Shown: positions 1-5,217 of the stretch, piece after piece
How positions within the stretch are numbered: position 1 is the stretch's first letter
Layout of the letters: each line of letters opens with the position of its first letter
Source of the DNA: Bacteroidales bacterium
GTDB taxonomy: Bacteria; Bacteroidota; Bacteroidia; Bacteroidales; UBA12077
Assembly (NCBI GenBank): GCA_030600625.1
Contig: JAUVLS010000130.1
Coordinates: forward strand, 1-5,217
Direction of reading: 5' to 3'
DNA length: 5,217 nucleotides
Made by a program: the position numbers and the translations under genes
Notes under the pieces: model-generated
The model's database searches: none
Seen by the model: the letters and a program-made list of their open reading frames with translations, nothing else
Told to the model about the DNA's origin: nothing

Positions 1-651
1 ATTTTTTATTTACATATACAACTTGCTAAAAAAAACAGTTTGCTCAAATCATTTTATGATAAAGTTGAAAGACCAGACAGTAAATTAGACAAAAAGGATA
101 TTATACGATTTCTGGAAAACTTAAAAAATCCTGAATTTTCCAGAGCTGTAACTAAAGATAAATTACTTGATAAAAAAATCAGAAATTTTCTTTTTGAGAA
201 TGATGAAAATATAAAACTTTTTTTACATTATACAGCATCAGAAAAGGTTGCAAATACAATACTTAAAGAAGGATTTAAATTTGTTAACTCTTTTTACAAA
301 ACAGCTGAATATATTTATAATGATGAATTATATCTTATACACAGGCATCATGAACATAAACAATATGGGCATTATGTTATTGCAATTTGTATTTCAAAAA
401 ATACTTACAATCACTATTCTGACGAATTAAGTAAACATAAAGCAAAAAATACAGCAGTTGAACAAATTTTAACTGAAACTCCTCCGTACACTGATGAAAA
501 TGGGGATGAGATTTACATCTTTCCAAAACAATTTATTAAAGGTTATTTTGATTATACAATTGGAGCAATTGTAGAAAATCCGGAATTTGATCTTAGTTAT
601 CATTCACAGAAATTTGAAGACAACCTTAAATCCATTCAGAATATTAAATGA
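1..651 (+). CDS. Hypothetical protein, 5'-truncated by the window edge
   Basis: The frame is open from the first base to the TGA at 649-651, giving 216 visible residues with no stop upstream. The first internal initiator is a TTG at position 40, with no ribosome-binding signal. The true start therefore probably lies outside the window, and the TTG start should not be trusted. I do not recognise the family. The N-terminal 70 residues are Lys/Asp-rich and mostly helical in character. From about residue 73 there is a mixed alpha/beta part: LHYTAS (75-80), then a helix and a Gly (KVANTILKEGF), a His-rich stretch HRHHEHKQYGHY (114-125), a beta strand YVIAICIS, and a closing GYFDYTIGAIVENPEF. The HYT-S...A..IL.eG pattern loosely recalls the first motif of ADP-ribosyltransferase-like folds, but this is weak inference. 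There is no signal peptide in the visible part and no membrane segment. The next gene on the same strand starts 46 bp downstream. Confidence 0.75.
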   Translation: MFYLHIQLAKKNSLLKSFYDKVERPDSKLDKKDIIRFLENLKNPEFSRAVTKDKLLDKKIRNFLFENDENIKLFLHYTASEKVANTILKEGFKFVNSFYKTAEYIYNDELYLIHRHHEHKQYGHYVIAICISKNTYNHYSDELSKHKAKNTAVEQILTETPPYTDENGDEIYIFPKQFIKGYFDYTIGAIVENPEFDLSYHSQKFEDNLKSIQNIK

Positions 652-697
652 TTTTTTCAAATTATTTATTAATGGAATATAAGTTTATTATTGCTAT

Positions 698-1216
698 ATG
701 ATAAATTTTAAAGATATTTCATATTTAAACGAAGGTAATACAAAGCAAAAAAAAGCCTACATTACTTTAACTGATTTAAAAATCTTTGAAATATTAAAAC
801 CCTTTACCCCTGTTTTAACAGGAACTATTCCAATTGAAATTGATATTGATAATAGTGATTTAGATATAATATGCTTTTGTAAAGATTTGAACGAATTCAA
901 AAATTTTCTCATTAAAAGTTTTGATAAACAAAATAATTTTGAAATCCACGAAAAGATAATCAGAAATTATAAAACAATTATTGTTCGATTTACATCTAAA
1001 AATTTTACAATAGAAATATTTGGACAAGACCGCCCTATTAACCAACAAGAAGCATATCTACACATGTTGATTGAATATAAAATTTTACAGGAAAAAGGAG
1101 AATCATTTCGAAAACAAATAATAACATTAAAAACCCAAGGATATAAAACAGAACCTGCTTTTGCAAAATTACTTGGGATAAAAGGAGATCCTTATTTAGA
1201 ACTGTTGAATTATTAA
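698..1216 (+). CDS. DUF4269 family protein (nucleotidyltransferase-like fold)
   Basis: This is a complete 172-residue protein from ATG at 698 to TAA at 1214-1216, the usual length for the DUF4269 family. The opening YLNEGNTKQKKAY is typical. It is followed by GTIPIEIDIDNSDLDII (42-58), where a Gly-Thr turn leads to an acidic pair, Asp54 and Asp56, as in the metal-binding strand of nucleotidyltransferase-fold enzymes. A later strand IEIFGQ (105-110) could supply a third acidic residue, Glu106. The C-terminal part has the family-typical Q..QEAYLHMLIEYKIL (116-130) and EPAFAKLLGIKGDPYLELL (152-170). The biochemical activity of the family is not known to me, so nucleotide transfer is inferred from fold resemblance only. 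It is probably cytoplasmic, having no signal peptide or membrane segment. It lies 46 bp after the preceding gene and could be co-transcribed with it. Its stop codon is 3 bp from the stop of the opposing gene. Confidence 0.85.
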   Translation: MINFKDISYLNEGNTKQKKAYITLTDLKIFEILKPFTPVLTGTIPIEIDIDNSDLDIICFCKDLNEFKNFLIKSFDKQNNFEIHEKIIRNYKTIIVRFTSKNFTIEIFGQDRPINQQEAYLHMLIEYKILQEKGESFRKQIITLKTQGYKTEPAFAKLLGIKGDPYLELLNY

Positions 1217-1219
1217 AAT

Positions 1220-1879
1220 TTACTTTGTTAGATTCTTTCCCAAATCAAAACATTCTTTCAATATCTCTTTATTTTTTATAAAATCTGCTTCTGCCAGACT
1301 TTCATCCAATTTAAGTTTAGGATATAATTCCTTAAGCTCCTCTTCAGTTTTTTGCACTTGTTTTATTACAGCTAAACGAGTTGCTTTAATCACATGCAAC
1401 CTGTTTTTATCGCCTAATACCTCTTTCATATATTCAAACAAATCAATTACAGGCTGGGCATCTTTATCATCGGAAGACCCCATTGAAAGTAATAATACAA
1501 AATCTTTATTCCATTCCTTAAAAGGAGTATGAATTAAACCGGTCTCTGTAATCTGAACGTGTACAAATGACCTGAACCTGTCGATAATATTTTTAAGCGG
1601 AGCGCTTACATAATGAAAATATATTGGTGATGCAAAGACCAAAACATCTGCTTCATCAATTTTTTGACTTAAATCTTCCCAATCATCTTCTCTTATAGAA
1701 CAACATTTAATTAAATTACAACGCAAACAACCATTACAATACTTAATATCAATATCCTTTGCCTGAACTTGTTCAATATTTCCAGTATTATTCTTTGCTC
1801 CATCAATAAAATGTTGCAACAAAACAGATGTGTTTCCCAGTTTTCTGGTACTTCCGTCTAAGACCAATACTTTTTTCAT
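1220..1879 (-). CDS. Flavodoxin-fold NAD(P)H-dependent oxidoreductase, iron-sulfur flavoprotein-like
   Basis: This 219-residue protein belongs to the NADPH-dependent FMN reductase / flavodoxin-like family. The N-terminal strand and phosphate loop VLVLDGSTRKLGNTSVLL (4-21) has the GSxRxxGNT signature that holds the FMN phosphate. SPIYFHYVSAPLKNIIDR (84-101) is the second flavin-binding loop and the following helix. Between them lies CNGCLRCNLIKCC (48-60), a C-x2-C-x2-C-x4-C arrangement (Cys48, 51, 54, 59, with an extra Cys60). This is the spacing seen in iron-sulfur flavoproteins, where it binds a 4Fe-4S cluster next to FMN. Cluster binding here is inferred. The likely role is cytoplasmic two-electron reduction or electron transfer; the substrate is unknown. 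The start is ATG at 1879-1877, 6 bp after the stop of the upstream NTF2-like gene, so the two are almost certainly co-transcribed. There is no Shine-Dalgarno, only an A/T-rich leader. The C-terminal 60 residues form a charged helical tail. Confidence 0.9.
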   Translation of the reverse strand: MKKVLVLDGSTRKLGNTSVLLQHFIDGAKNNTGNIEQVQAKDIDIKYCNGCLRCNLIKCCSIREDDWEDLSQKIDEADVLVFASPIYFHYVSAPLKNIIDRFRSFVHVQITETGLIHTPFKEWNKDFVLLLSMGSSDDKDAQPVIDLFEYMKEVLGDKNRLHVIKATRLAVIKQVQKTEEELKELYPKLKLDESLAEADFIKNKEILKECFDLGKNLTK

Positions 1880-1885
1880 TCGAGT

Positions 1886-2275
1886 TTATTTGGAATTTAT
1901 AAAAGAAGTATCTTTAAAATAATCACTAATTAAAGATACCTTATCATCAGTAAAATGAAATAAAGTTATTCCACTATTTTTATATGGTTTTCCATTCTTC
2001 TCTTCACCCTTGTTTGTCCATACAACGCATGCTTTCTGATTTTCTACAATAACATCAGAAACTGTAAAAGTTAGGTTATTGTACTTTCTTAACAATACTG
2101 TTAGAAAAAGGATAACTCTTTTAGCACCTTCAATAGTATCAACTCCGGGAAAATCAAAGCTTAAATCGTCGGCAGCATTTTTTTCAAACTCAGAAAAGTT
2201 ACTTGTATTCATTGCCTTAAATACACTAACGGCAATTTCTTTATATGAATTATCATTACTCATGTCGGATATCAT
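1886..2275 (-). CDS. NTF2-like / SnoaL-like domain protein
   Basis: This protein of up to 129 residues has the length and pattern of a single cone-shaped NTF2/SnoaL-like domain. N-terminal helices (YKEIAVSVFKAMNTSNFSEFEKN, 11-33) are followed by DLSFDFPGVDTIEGAKRVILFL (37-58), where the entrance strand leads into the 'G...' helix. Alternating strands follow: LTFTVSDVIVENQKACVVWTNKG (68-90), GITLFHFTDDKVSLISDYFKD (102-122). Members of this superfamily are either small enzymes (isomerases, cyclases) or ligand-binding proteins. No catalytic set can be assigned here, so the function is open. The start could be ATG at 2275-2273 or the in-frame ATG at 2263-2261 (residue Met5). Neither has a Shine-Dalgarno, and the conserved part begins after both. 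It is the first gene of a two-gene minus-strand unit, with the flavodoxin-fold oxidoreductase 6 bp downstream. It is divergent from the radical SAM gene. Confidence 0.8.
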   Translation of the reverse strand: MISDMSNDNSYKEIAVSVFKAMNTSNFSEFEKNAADDLSFDFPGVDTIEGAKRVILFLTVLLRKYNNLTFTVSDVIVENQKACVVWTNKGEEKNGKPYKNSGITLFHFTDDKVSLISDYFKDTSFINSK

Positions 2276-2346
2276 CTTAATTTGATTTAAAAAATAACTT
2301 CCTGAATTATATTTTTAAATTTACCGTTAAAATTATTCTGTTTGAT

Positions 2347-2354
2347 TAATTTTG
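2347..2354 (+). promoter_or_regulatory. Bacteroidota-type -7 promoter element for the radical SAM gene
   Basis: The octamer TAATTTTG is a perfect match to the TAnnTTTG -7 consensus of the Bacteroidota primary sigma factor. It lies 25 bp before the ATG at 2380, which would give a leader of about 20 nt. No clear TTTG -33 element is seen at the expected distance upstream (around 2322-2328), and the region is A/T-rich, so a chance match is possible. Confidence 0.45.
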
Positions 2355-2379
2355 CTAAAAATAATAATTAAAATTTAAA

Positions 2380-3315
2380 ATGTATAAGCATTTATTTGGC
2401 CCAGTACCATCGCGAAGACTCGGTATGTCATTAGGAGTTGACTTAGTACCTCATAAAGTTTGTTCCTTGAACTGCATTTATTGCGAATGTGGTGCAACAA
2501 ATAATTTAACAACAGGAAGAAAAGAATATGTTTCTTATAACGAAATAATCAATGAACTAACTGACTTTTTTAAAAATAATGACAATCCTGATTATATTAC
2601 TTTTTCAGGTGCAGGAGAACCTACATTAAATATTCATATTGGCAAGATAATAGATTATTTAAAAACTAATTATTCCGAAATACCCGTGGCCGTACTAACA
2701 AATGGTAGTTTGTTAAGTAAACCCGAAGTAAGACAAGAGTTATTACAGGCCGATATTATTTTACCATCACTTGATGCTGCAACAAGTAGTGCTTTCAAAA
2801 AAATCGATCGCCCATCTAAGAATTTGAATATCGAAGATTACATTCAGGGATTAACTGATTTCAGTAAAGAATTTAAAGGTACAATCTGGCTGGAAATAAT
2901 GATTTTACCAGGATTTAATGATGATTTAGAAAATCTGAACTTATTAAAAGAAGCTATTTTAAAAATCAAACCTAAAAAAGTTCAGTTAAATACGCTCGAC
3001 CGACCAGGTGTTATTGATAAAATCAGAGCTGCCAGTAGAATTGAATTACAGAATATTATTGATTTATGGAGCATGAATAATGTTGAAATAATTGCTTCGT
3101 CCGCAATTAGAAAAGACAACAAATCGTTTCGGAAAGATACCGAAAATGCTATTATGGAAACAATTTCGCGCCGTCCATGTACTTTGGAAGATCTTGAAAA
3201 AATATTAGGTCTTCACGTAAACGAAATTAATAAATATCTCGATGTGCTTGACTCTGAAAATAAAATCGAAACCTACCGACAGGAACGAGGAATATTTTAT
3301 CAATTAAAAAAATAA
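2380..3315 (+). CDS. Radical SAM protein, COG0731-type (wyosine synthetase-related), with C-terminal winged-helix-like tail
   Basis: This complete 311-residue protein opens with FGPVPSRRLGMSLGVDLVP (6-24), the hallmark of the bacterial COG0731 radical SAM group. The cluster motif is CSLNCIYC (Cys28, Cys32, Cys35), CxxxCxxC, which binds the 4Fe-4S cluster that cleaves S-adenosylmethionine. FSGAGEPTL (75-83) is the GGE-like motif contacting the SAM amino group. VAVLTNGSLL (103-112), DIILPSLDAA (125-134), IWLEIMILPGFND (169-181) and VQLNTLDRPG (201-210) are further strands of the partial TIM barrel. From about residue 254, the segment ENAIMETISRRPCTLEDLEKILG...VNEINKYLDVLDSENKIETYR resembles a winged-helix domain. 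COG0731 is named after the archaeal tRNA wyosine enzyme, but bacterial members of this branch have no substrate that I know of. No Shine-Dalgarno is present; the ATG follows an A/T-rich leader. It has a candidate promoter just upstream and may be co-transcribed with the U32-like gene 48 bp downstream. Confidence 0.9.
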   Translation: MYKHLFGPVPSRRLGMSLGVDLVPHKVCSLNCIYCECGATNNLTTGRKEYVSYNEIINELTDFFKNNDNPDYITFSGAGEPTLNIHIGKIIDYLKTNYSEIPVAVLTNGSLLSKPEVRQELLQADIILPSLDAATSSAFKKIDRPSKNLNIEDYIQGLTDFSKEFKGTIWLEIMILPGFNDDLENLNLLKEAILKIKPKKVQLNTLDRPGVIDKIRAASRIELQNIIDLWSMNNVEIIASSAIRKDNKSFRKDTENAIMETISRRPCTLEDLEKILGLHVNEINKYLDVLDSENKIETYRQERGIFYQLKK

Positions 3316-3363
3316 AACCTTAAATATTATTCCAATATTTGTAAAAAACAGATTTGAATTACA

Positions 3364-4152
3364 ATGGATAATACAGTATATACCATTTCTGCACGGGGGA
3401 AAAGACACAGACAAACTGTAAAAAACTATTTTAATAAATATTTTCCCAATATTCCTTTAAATAAGATAGATAGTATTTTTGGGTTTGTTGAACGTACATC
3501 GTTATATAGTGGCCGACCTTTTTTTAGCAGGCAAATTTCTGATAAGGATTATAAATTTTTGCAGGAAAATAATATCGGTTTAAGAATTCCTTTTACAAAC
3601 CATTATGTTTCACAAAAGGAGTATCAAAAATACAAACCTTTACTTGAGAAATACCATAAAGAAGGCAATTCTCTTATAATTACAAATGATGATTTTGTTA
3701 AATGGATAAAAAAAGATTTCCCATTATATAAGATCGAAGCAAGTATTTTAAAGGAAATTGATTCGCTTGAAAAAGTTAACAAGGCGTTTGAATTATATGA
3801 TACTATAGTACTTCCAATGAATGTGAATTACAATACTGAATTATTAAACAGTATTGAACAAAAAGAAAGAATAACTTTATTTGGCAATGCCGGTTGTGCA
3901 TTAACCTGCCCTAACAGAATATGCTACGATTATATATCCAAAAGGAATAAAATACTGGGAAGTACAAACATAATTATAAGACTCATATATTATTACTACT
4001 CATTCTTTATTCGAAGAAAATGGTGTATGCATAAAGTCAAACCCCGTAAATTGCATGGACTTATAGATTTTGATATTGACAAATATTACAATATGGGTTA
4101 CACACGATTTAAAATGCTTAGAGAACATAAAGGGAGAAAATCTGGTTACTAA
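3364..4152 (+). CDS. Short U32 peptidase-like (UbiU/UbiV-type TIM-barrel) protein with four cysteines
   Basis: This complete 262-residue protein runs from ATG at 3364 to TAA at 4150-4152. I place it near the peptidase U32 / UbiU-UbiV superfamily on local patterns. LYDTIVLPMNVNYNTELLNSI (144-164) matches the strand-helix before the cysteine region. ITLFGNAGCALTCPNRICYDYIS (170-192) matches the family's 'N.GC...CP.R..HY' segment. HGLIDFDIDKYYNMGYTRFKMLREHKG (231-257) matches the usual DL..Y...GI..FKI.GR ending. Four cysteines, Cys178, Cys182, Cys187 and Cys221, are placed so that they could ligate a 4Fe-4S cluster, as in the UbiU/UbiV hydroxylation factors and the tRNA/rRNA-hydroxylating relatives. 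No function can be assigned. It is not likely to be a real protease. There is no signal peptide. A Tyr/Ile-rich stretch, IIIRLIYYYYSFFIRR (203-218), between the cysteines is hydrophobic but too charged at its ends for a confident membrane helix. It follows the radical SAM gene by 48 bp. Confidence 0.6.
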   Translation: MDNTVYTISARGKRHRQTVKNYFNKYFPNIPLNKIDSIFGFVERTSLYSGRPFFSRQISDKDYKFLQENNIGLRIPFTNHYVSQKEYQKYKPLLEKYHKEGNSLIITNDDFVKWIKKDFPLYKIEASILKEIDSLEKVNKAFELYDTIVLPMNVNYNTELLNSIEQKERITLFGNAGCALTCPNRICYDYISKRNKILGSTNIIIRLIYYYYSFFIRRKWCMHKVKPRKLHGLIDFDIDKYYNMGYTRFKMLREHKGRKSGY

Positions 4153-4179
4153 AAAAGAGCACCGAATTGGTACTCTTTT
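4153..4179. terminator. Probable bidirectional intrinsic terminator between convergent genes
   Basis: AAAAGAGCACC (4153-4163) pairs with GGTACTCTTTT (4169-4179) over 10 of 11 positions (one C-A mismatch), with a GAATT loop. The A run on one side and the T run on the other give a U-tract on both strands. It starts directly after the stop of the U32-like gene and ends 8 bp before the stop of the LolA-like gene on the minus strand, so it suits both. Confidence 0.75.
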
Positions 4180-4187
4180 ACAGCACT

Positions 4188-4919
4188 TTATTTTAGAGAT
4201 GCTTTTGTAAAAATATACGCATCAATTTCTTTATCAAATTCTATTTCATCAATAATAAATTCAGTACCATCACCCTTCTTAAGCATATCTTTAAAAACAA
4301 TTTTCTTAGGATACCAACGATTTTCAATCTTTACAATATTAAATAATTCTGTCTTTTTTAAGAGTTTTCCGCTTTTTGCATATAATTCTTCTTTTAGTGG
4401 AATATAACGAACTTTATCAACCCAAATTTTCCGAATTTGATAATTTACTTCAGCTGTTTTTGCTTGTAATTCTACTATCCAGCAATCTCTTTCATCTATA
4501 AGCTCAGAACCAATTACTCCTGCATCATAATCTTCAAGCAATTTAACATTATCCATCATATCTTCGTAGGAAAGATCTGAACCCATTAATGATTGTTTGA
4601 GCATATGCCCGGAAATTTTAATAATTCTGTCTGAACCTGGAGAATAAATCCACAATTCATCTTCAAGCTTGAGCATTTTAGTACCCTTTTCACGAGCCGG
4701 AGCTAGATATTCAGTAAATGATTTTTCATCACCAATTCCCCAGCTTTTTGCTTCAATAGTACGTATTTGTCTTGCTCCATGAATTATCATTTTTGATGTA
4801 GAGATTGCACTTTTTGAAGCCATGTTTTTGTCAATCTTTTTAAGTATTTCTTTACCTGTTGGATTTTGAGACCAAACTAAAGCTGGGATTAGAAATGCTA
4901 ATATAATAAGTCGTTTCAT
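4188..4919 (-). CDS. Outer-membrane lipoprotein-sorting protein, LolA-like family
   Basis: This complete 243-residue protein has an N-terminal Sec signal peptide: MKRLIILAFLIPALVWS, with likely cleavage after Ser17 before Gln18. It should therefore be periplasmic. The mature part fits the LolA-like family (annotated as outer membrane lipoprotein-sorting protein) common in Bacteroidota and Proteobacteria. Typical features are EYLAPAREKGTKMLKLEDEL (70-89), WIYSPGSDRIIKIS (90-103), GSDLSYEDMM (113-122), the strand CWIVELQAK, and IWVDKVRYIPLKEELYAKSGKLLKK (165-189). A half-barrel that cradles lipid is the known fold of LolA relatives. Proteins of this branch usually sit beside RND or ABC-type permeases and are thought to carry lipids or lipoproteins across the periplasm; the cargo here is unknown. 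There is no lipobox. The ATG at 4919-4917 follows an A-rich leader without Shine-Dalgarno. The gene upstream on the same strand ends 111 bp away and encodes a membrane protein, which supports a transport operon. Confidence 0.9.
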   Translation of the reverse strand: MKRLIILAFLIPALVWSQNPTGKEILKKIDKNMASKSAISTSKMIIHGARQIRTIEAKSWGIGDEKSFTEYLAPAREKGTKMLKLEDELWIYSPGSDRIIKISGHMLKQSLMGSDLSYEDMMDNVKLLEDYDAGVIGSELIDERDCWIVELQAKTAEVNYQIRKIWVDKVRYIPLKEELYAKSGKLLKKTELFNIVKIENRWYPKKIVFKDMLKKGDGTEFIIDEIEFDKEIDAYIFTKASLK

Positions 4920-4943
4920 GATTTTATTTTTTTCTTTTTATTC

Positions 4944-5021
4944 ATCATTGCGAGCGAGAAACGAGCGAGGCAATCTGTTTATTAAGAAAAGGATTGCTTC
5001 GTCCTTTGTCCTCGCAATGAT
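4944..5021. repeat. Imperfect palindromic (REP/MITE-like) element
   Basis: The ends are perfect 11-bp inverted repeats: ATCATTGCGAG (4944-4954) and CTCGCAATGAT (5011-5021). An inner pair, GAGGCAATC (4967-4975) with GATTGCTTC (4992-5000), also matches, with one G-T wobble. The stretch between the arms pairs partly, so the whole 78 nt can fold into one long hairpin with a loop around 4976-4991. The left half holds a direct repeat, CGAGCGAG, at 4951-4958 and 4962-4969. It is clearly richer in G+C than its surroundings. The ends CATTGCGAG.../...CTCGCAATG and inner GCAATC/GATTGC are those of a type of dispersed palindromic repeat I know from many bacterial genomes. Only one copy lies in this window, so repetition cannot be shown here. 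It fills the gap between the membrane-protein gene and the LolA-like gene. Confidence 0.8.
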
Positions 5022-5030
5022 CTGATTATT

Positions 5031-5216
5031 TTAAGTTTCTAATTCTTTAAACAATTGTGCTGTTTTACGTTTATAAATTCCAATTCCTGAAAGCATGGTT
5101 CCTAATACAACAGAAAACAATCCGGGAATAAATCCTAAATAGTAAGCAGGAGTTGTAATATGTGCCCTAAAAACACTTGGCATCATCATTTTAGAGTTTT
5201 TCATTATGCTACCAAC
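5031..5216 (-). CDS. C-terminal fragment of an inner-membrane protein, probable transporter permease (partial)
   Basis: On the minus strand a frame is open from the window edge to TAA at 5033-5031, giving 61 visible residues; the start lies outside the window unless the internal ATG at 5204-5202 is used. The segment YYLGFIPGLFSVVLGTMLSGIGIY (visible residues 25-48) is a good transmembrane helix. It is followed by a basic tail, KRKTAQLFKELET, which by the positive-inside rule puts the C-terminus in the cytoplasm. A last helix with a short charged tail is the usual ending of ABC (FtsX/LolC-type) and RND-type permeases, and such genes commonly neighbour LolA-like genes. The permease call is therefore inference from context. 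It is upstream of and on the same strand as the LolA-like gene, 111 bp away, with the palindromic element between. Confidence 0.65.
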   Translation of the reverse strand, partial: VGSIMKNSKMMMPSVFRAHITTPAYYLGFIPGLFSVVLGTMLSGIGIYKRKTAQLFKELET

Positions 5217-5217
5217 A

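Noticed and set aside
40..42. TTG at 40 as the start codon of the first gene.
   Set aside because: The frame stays open to base 1 without a stop and no ribosome-binding signal precedes the TTG; truncation by the window edge is more likely.
686..693. TATTATTG, one mismatch from TAnnTTTG, before the DUF4269 gene.
   Set aside because: It lies only 4 bp from the ATG, would leave almost no leader, and has no -33 partner; likely chance.
860..1048. 62-codon open frame on the - strand inside the DUF4269 gene, and similarly a 60-codon + frame at 248-430 inside the first gene.
   Set aside because: Both are shadows of coding frames with good protein patterns; their translations are low-complexity Ile/Phe/Asn-rich products of A/T-rich sequence.
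1..2275. A possible toxin-antitoxin or defence pair formed by the unknown first protein and the DUF4269 nucleotidyltransferase-like protein.
   Set aside because: The DUF4269 family is not, to my knowledge, an antitoxin family, and the first protein has no identifiable toxin motif; the 46-bp gap alone is not evidence.
2079..2285. 68-codon open frame on the + strand.
   Set aside because: It is fully antisense to the NTF2-like gene, its translation has no recognisable family, and the opposing frame has a clear domain pattern.
3322..3340. Perfect 7-bp inverted repeat AAATATT/AATATTT with a 5-nt loop between the radical SAM and U32-like genes.
   Set aside because: It is A/T only, would be a weak hairpin, has no T run after it, and is expected by chance in such A/T-rich sequence; not called a terminator.
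3349..3356. CAGATTTG, one mismatch from TAnnTTTG, before the U32-like gene.
   Set aside because: It is 7 bp from the ATG, lacks a -33 element at proper distance, and is no better than chance in this composition.

Overview
The window looks like a piece of a Bacteroidota chromosome, probably of the Bacteroidales/Marinilabiliales type. This rests on low G+C (about one third by eye), A/T-rich leaders without Shine-Dalgarno sequences, one perfect TAnnTTTG promoter element of the Bacteroidota sigma type, and family content (DUF4269, LolA-like outer-membrane lipoprotein-sorting protein, short U32-like protein). The assignment is an inference, and no rRNA or tRNA is present to fix it.

Layout from left to right. 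(1) Positions 1-651, + strand: the 3' part of an unrecognised gene that runs off the left edge. (2) 698-1216, +: a DUF4269 nucleotidyltransferase-fold protein. It converges almost end to end (3 bp gap) with (3) 1220-1879, -: a flavodoxin-fold NAD(P)H-dependent oxidoreductase with an iron-sulfur-flavoprotein-type cysteine motif. That gene is preceded 6 bp upstream by (4) 1886-2275, -: an NTF2/SnoaL-like protein, and the two form a probable two-gene operon. (5) A divergent intergenic region (2276-2379) carries a good promoter element for (6) 2380-3315, +: a COG0731-type radical SAM protein with a C-terminal winged-helix-like tail. It is followed 48 bp later by (7) 3364-4152, +: a short U32-peptidase-like TIM-barrel protein with four cysteines. 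(8) A stem-loop at 4153-4179 lies between convergent genes and probably terminates both. (9) 4188-4919, -: a secreted LolA-like protein. (10) 4944-5021: a 78-nt imperfect palindrome of dispersed-repeat (REP/MITE-like) character. (11) 5031-5216, -: the C-terminus of an inner-membrane protein running off the right edge.

Functional reading. Most of the window is ordinary housekeeping or poorly characterised metabolism, with a new directon every one to three genes. Two groupings make sense. The radical SAM protein and the U32-like protein may be co-transcribed, and both probably carry Fe-S clusters, which suggests tRNA/rRNA or cofactor modification chemistry. The membrane protein and the LolA-like protein on the minus strand look like part of an envelope transport operon, with the palindromic repeat inserted between them. 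I see no CRISPR array, toxin-antitoxin pair, phage gene, transposase or obvious defence island. The least explained items are the partial first gene and the U32-like protein.
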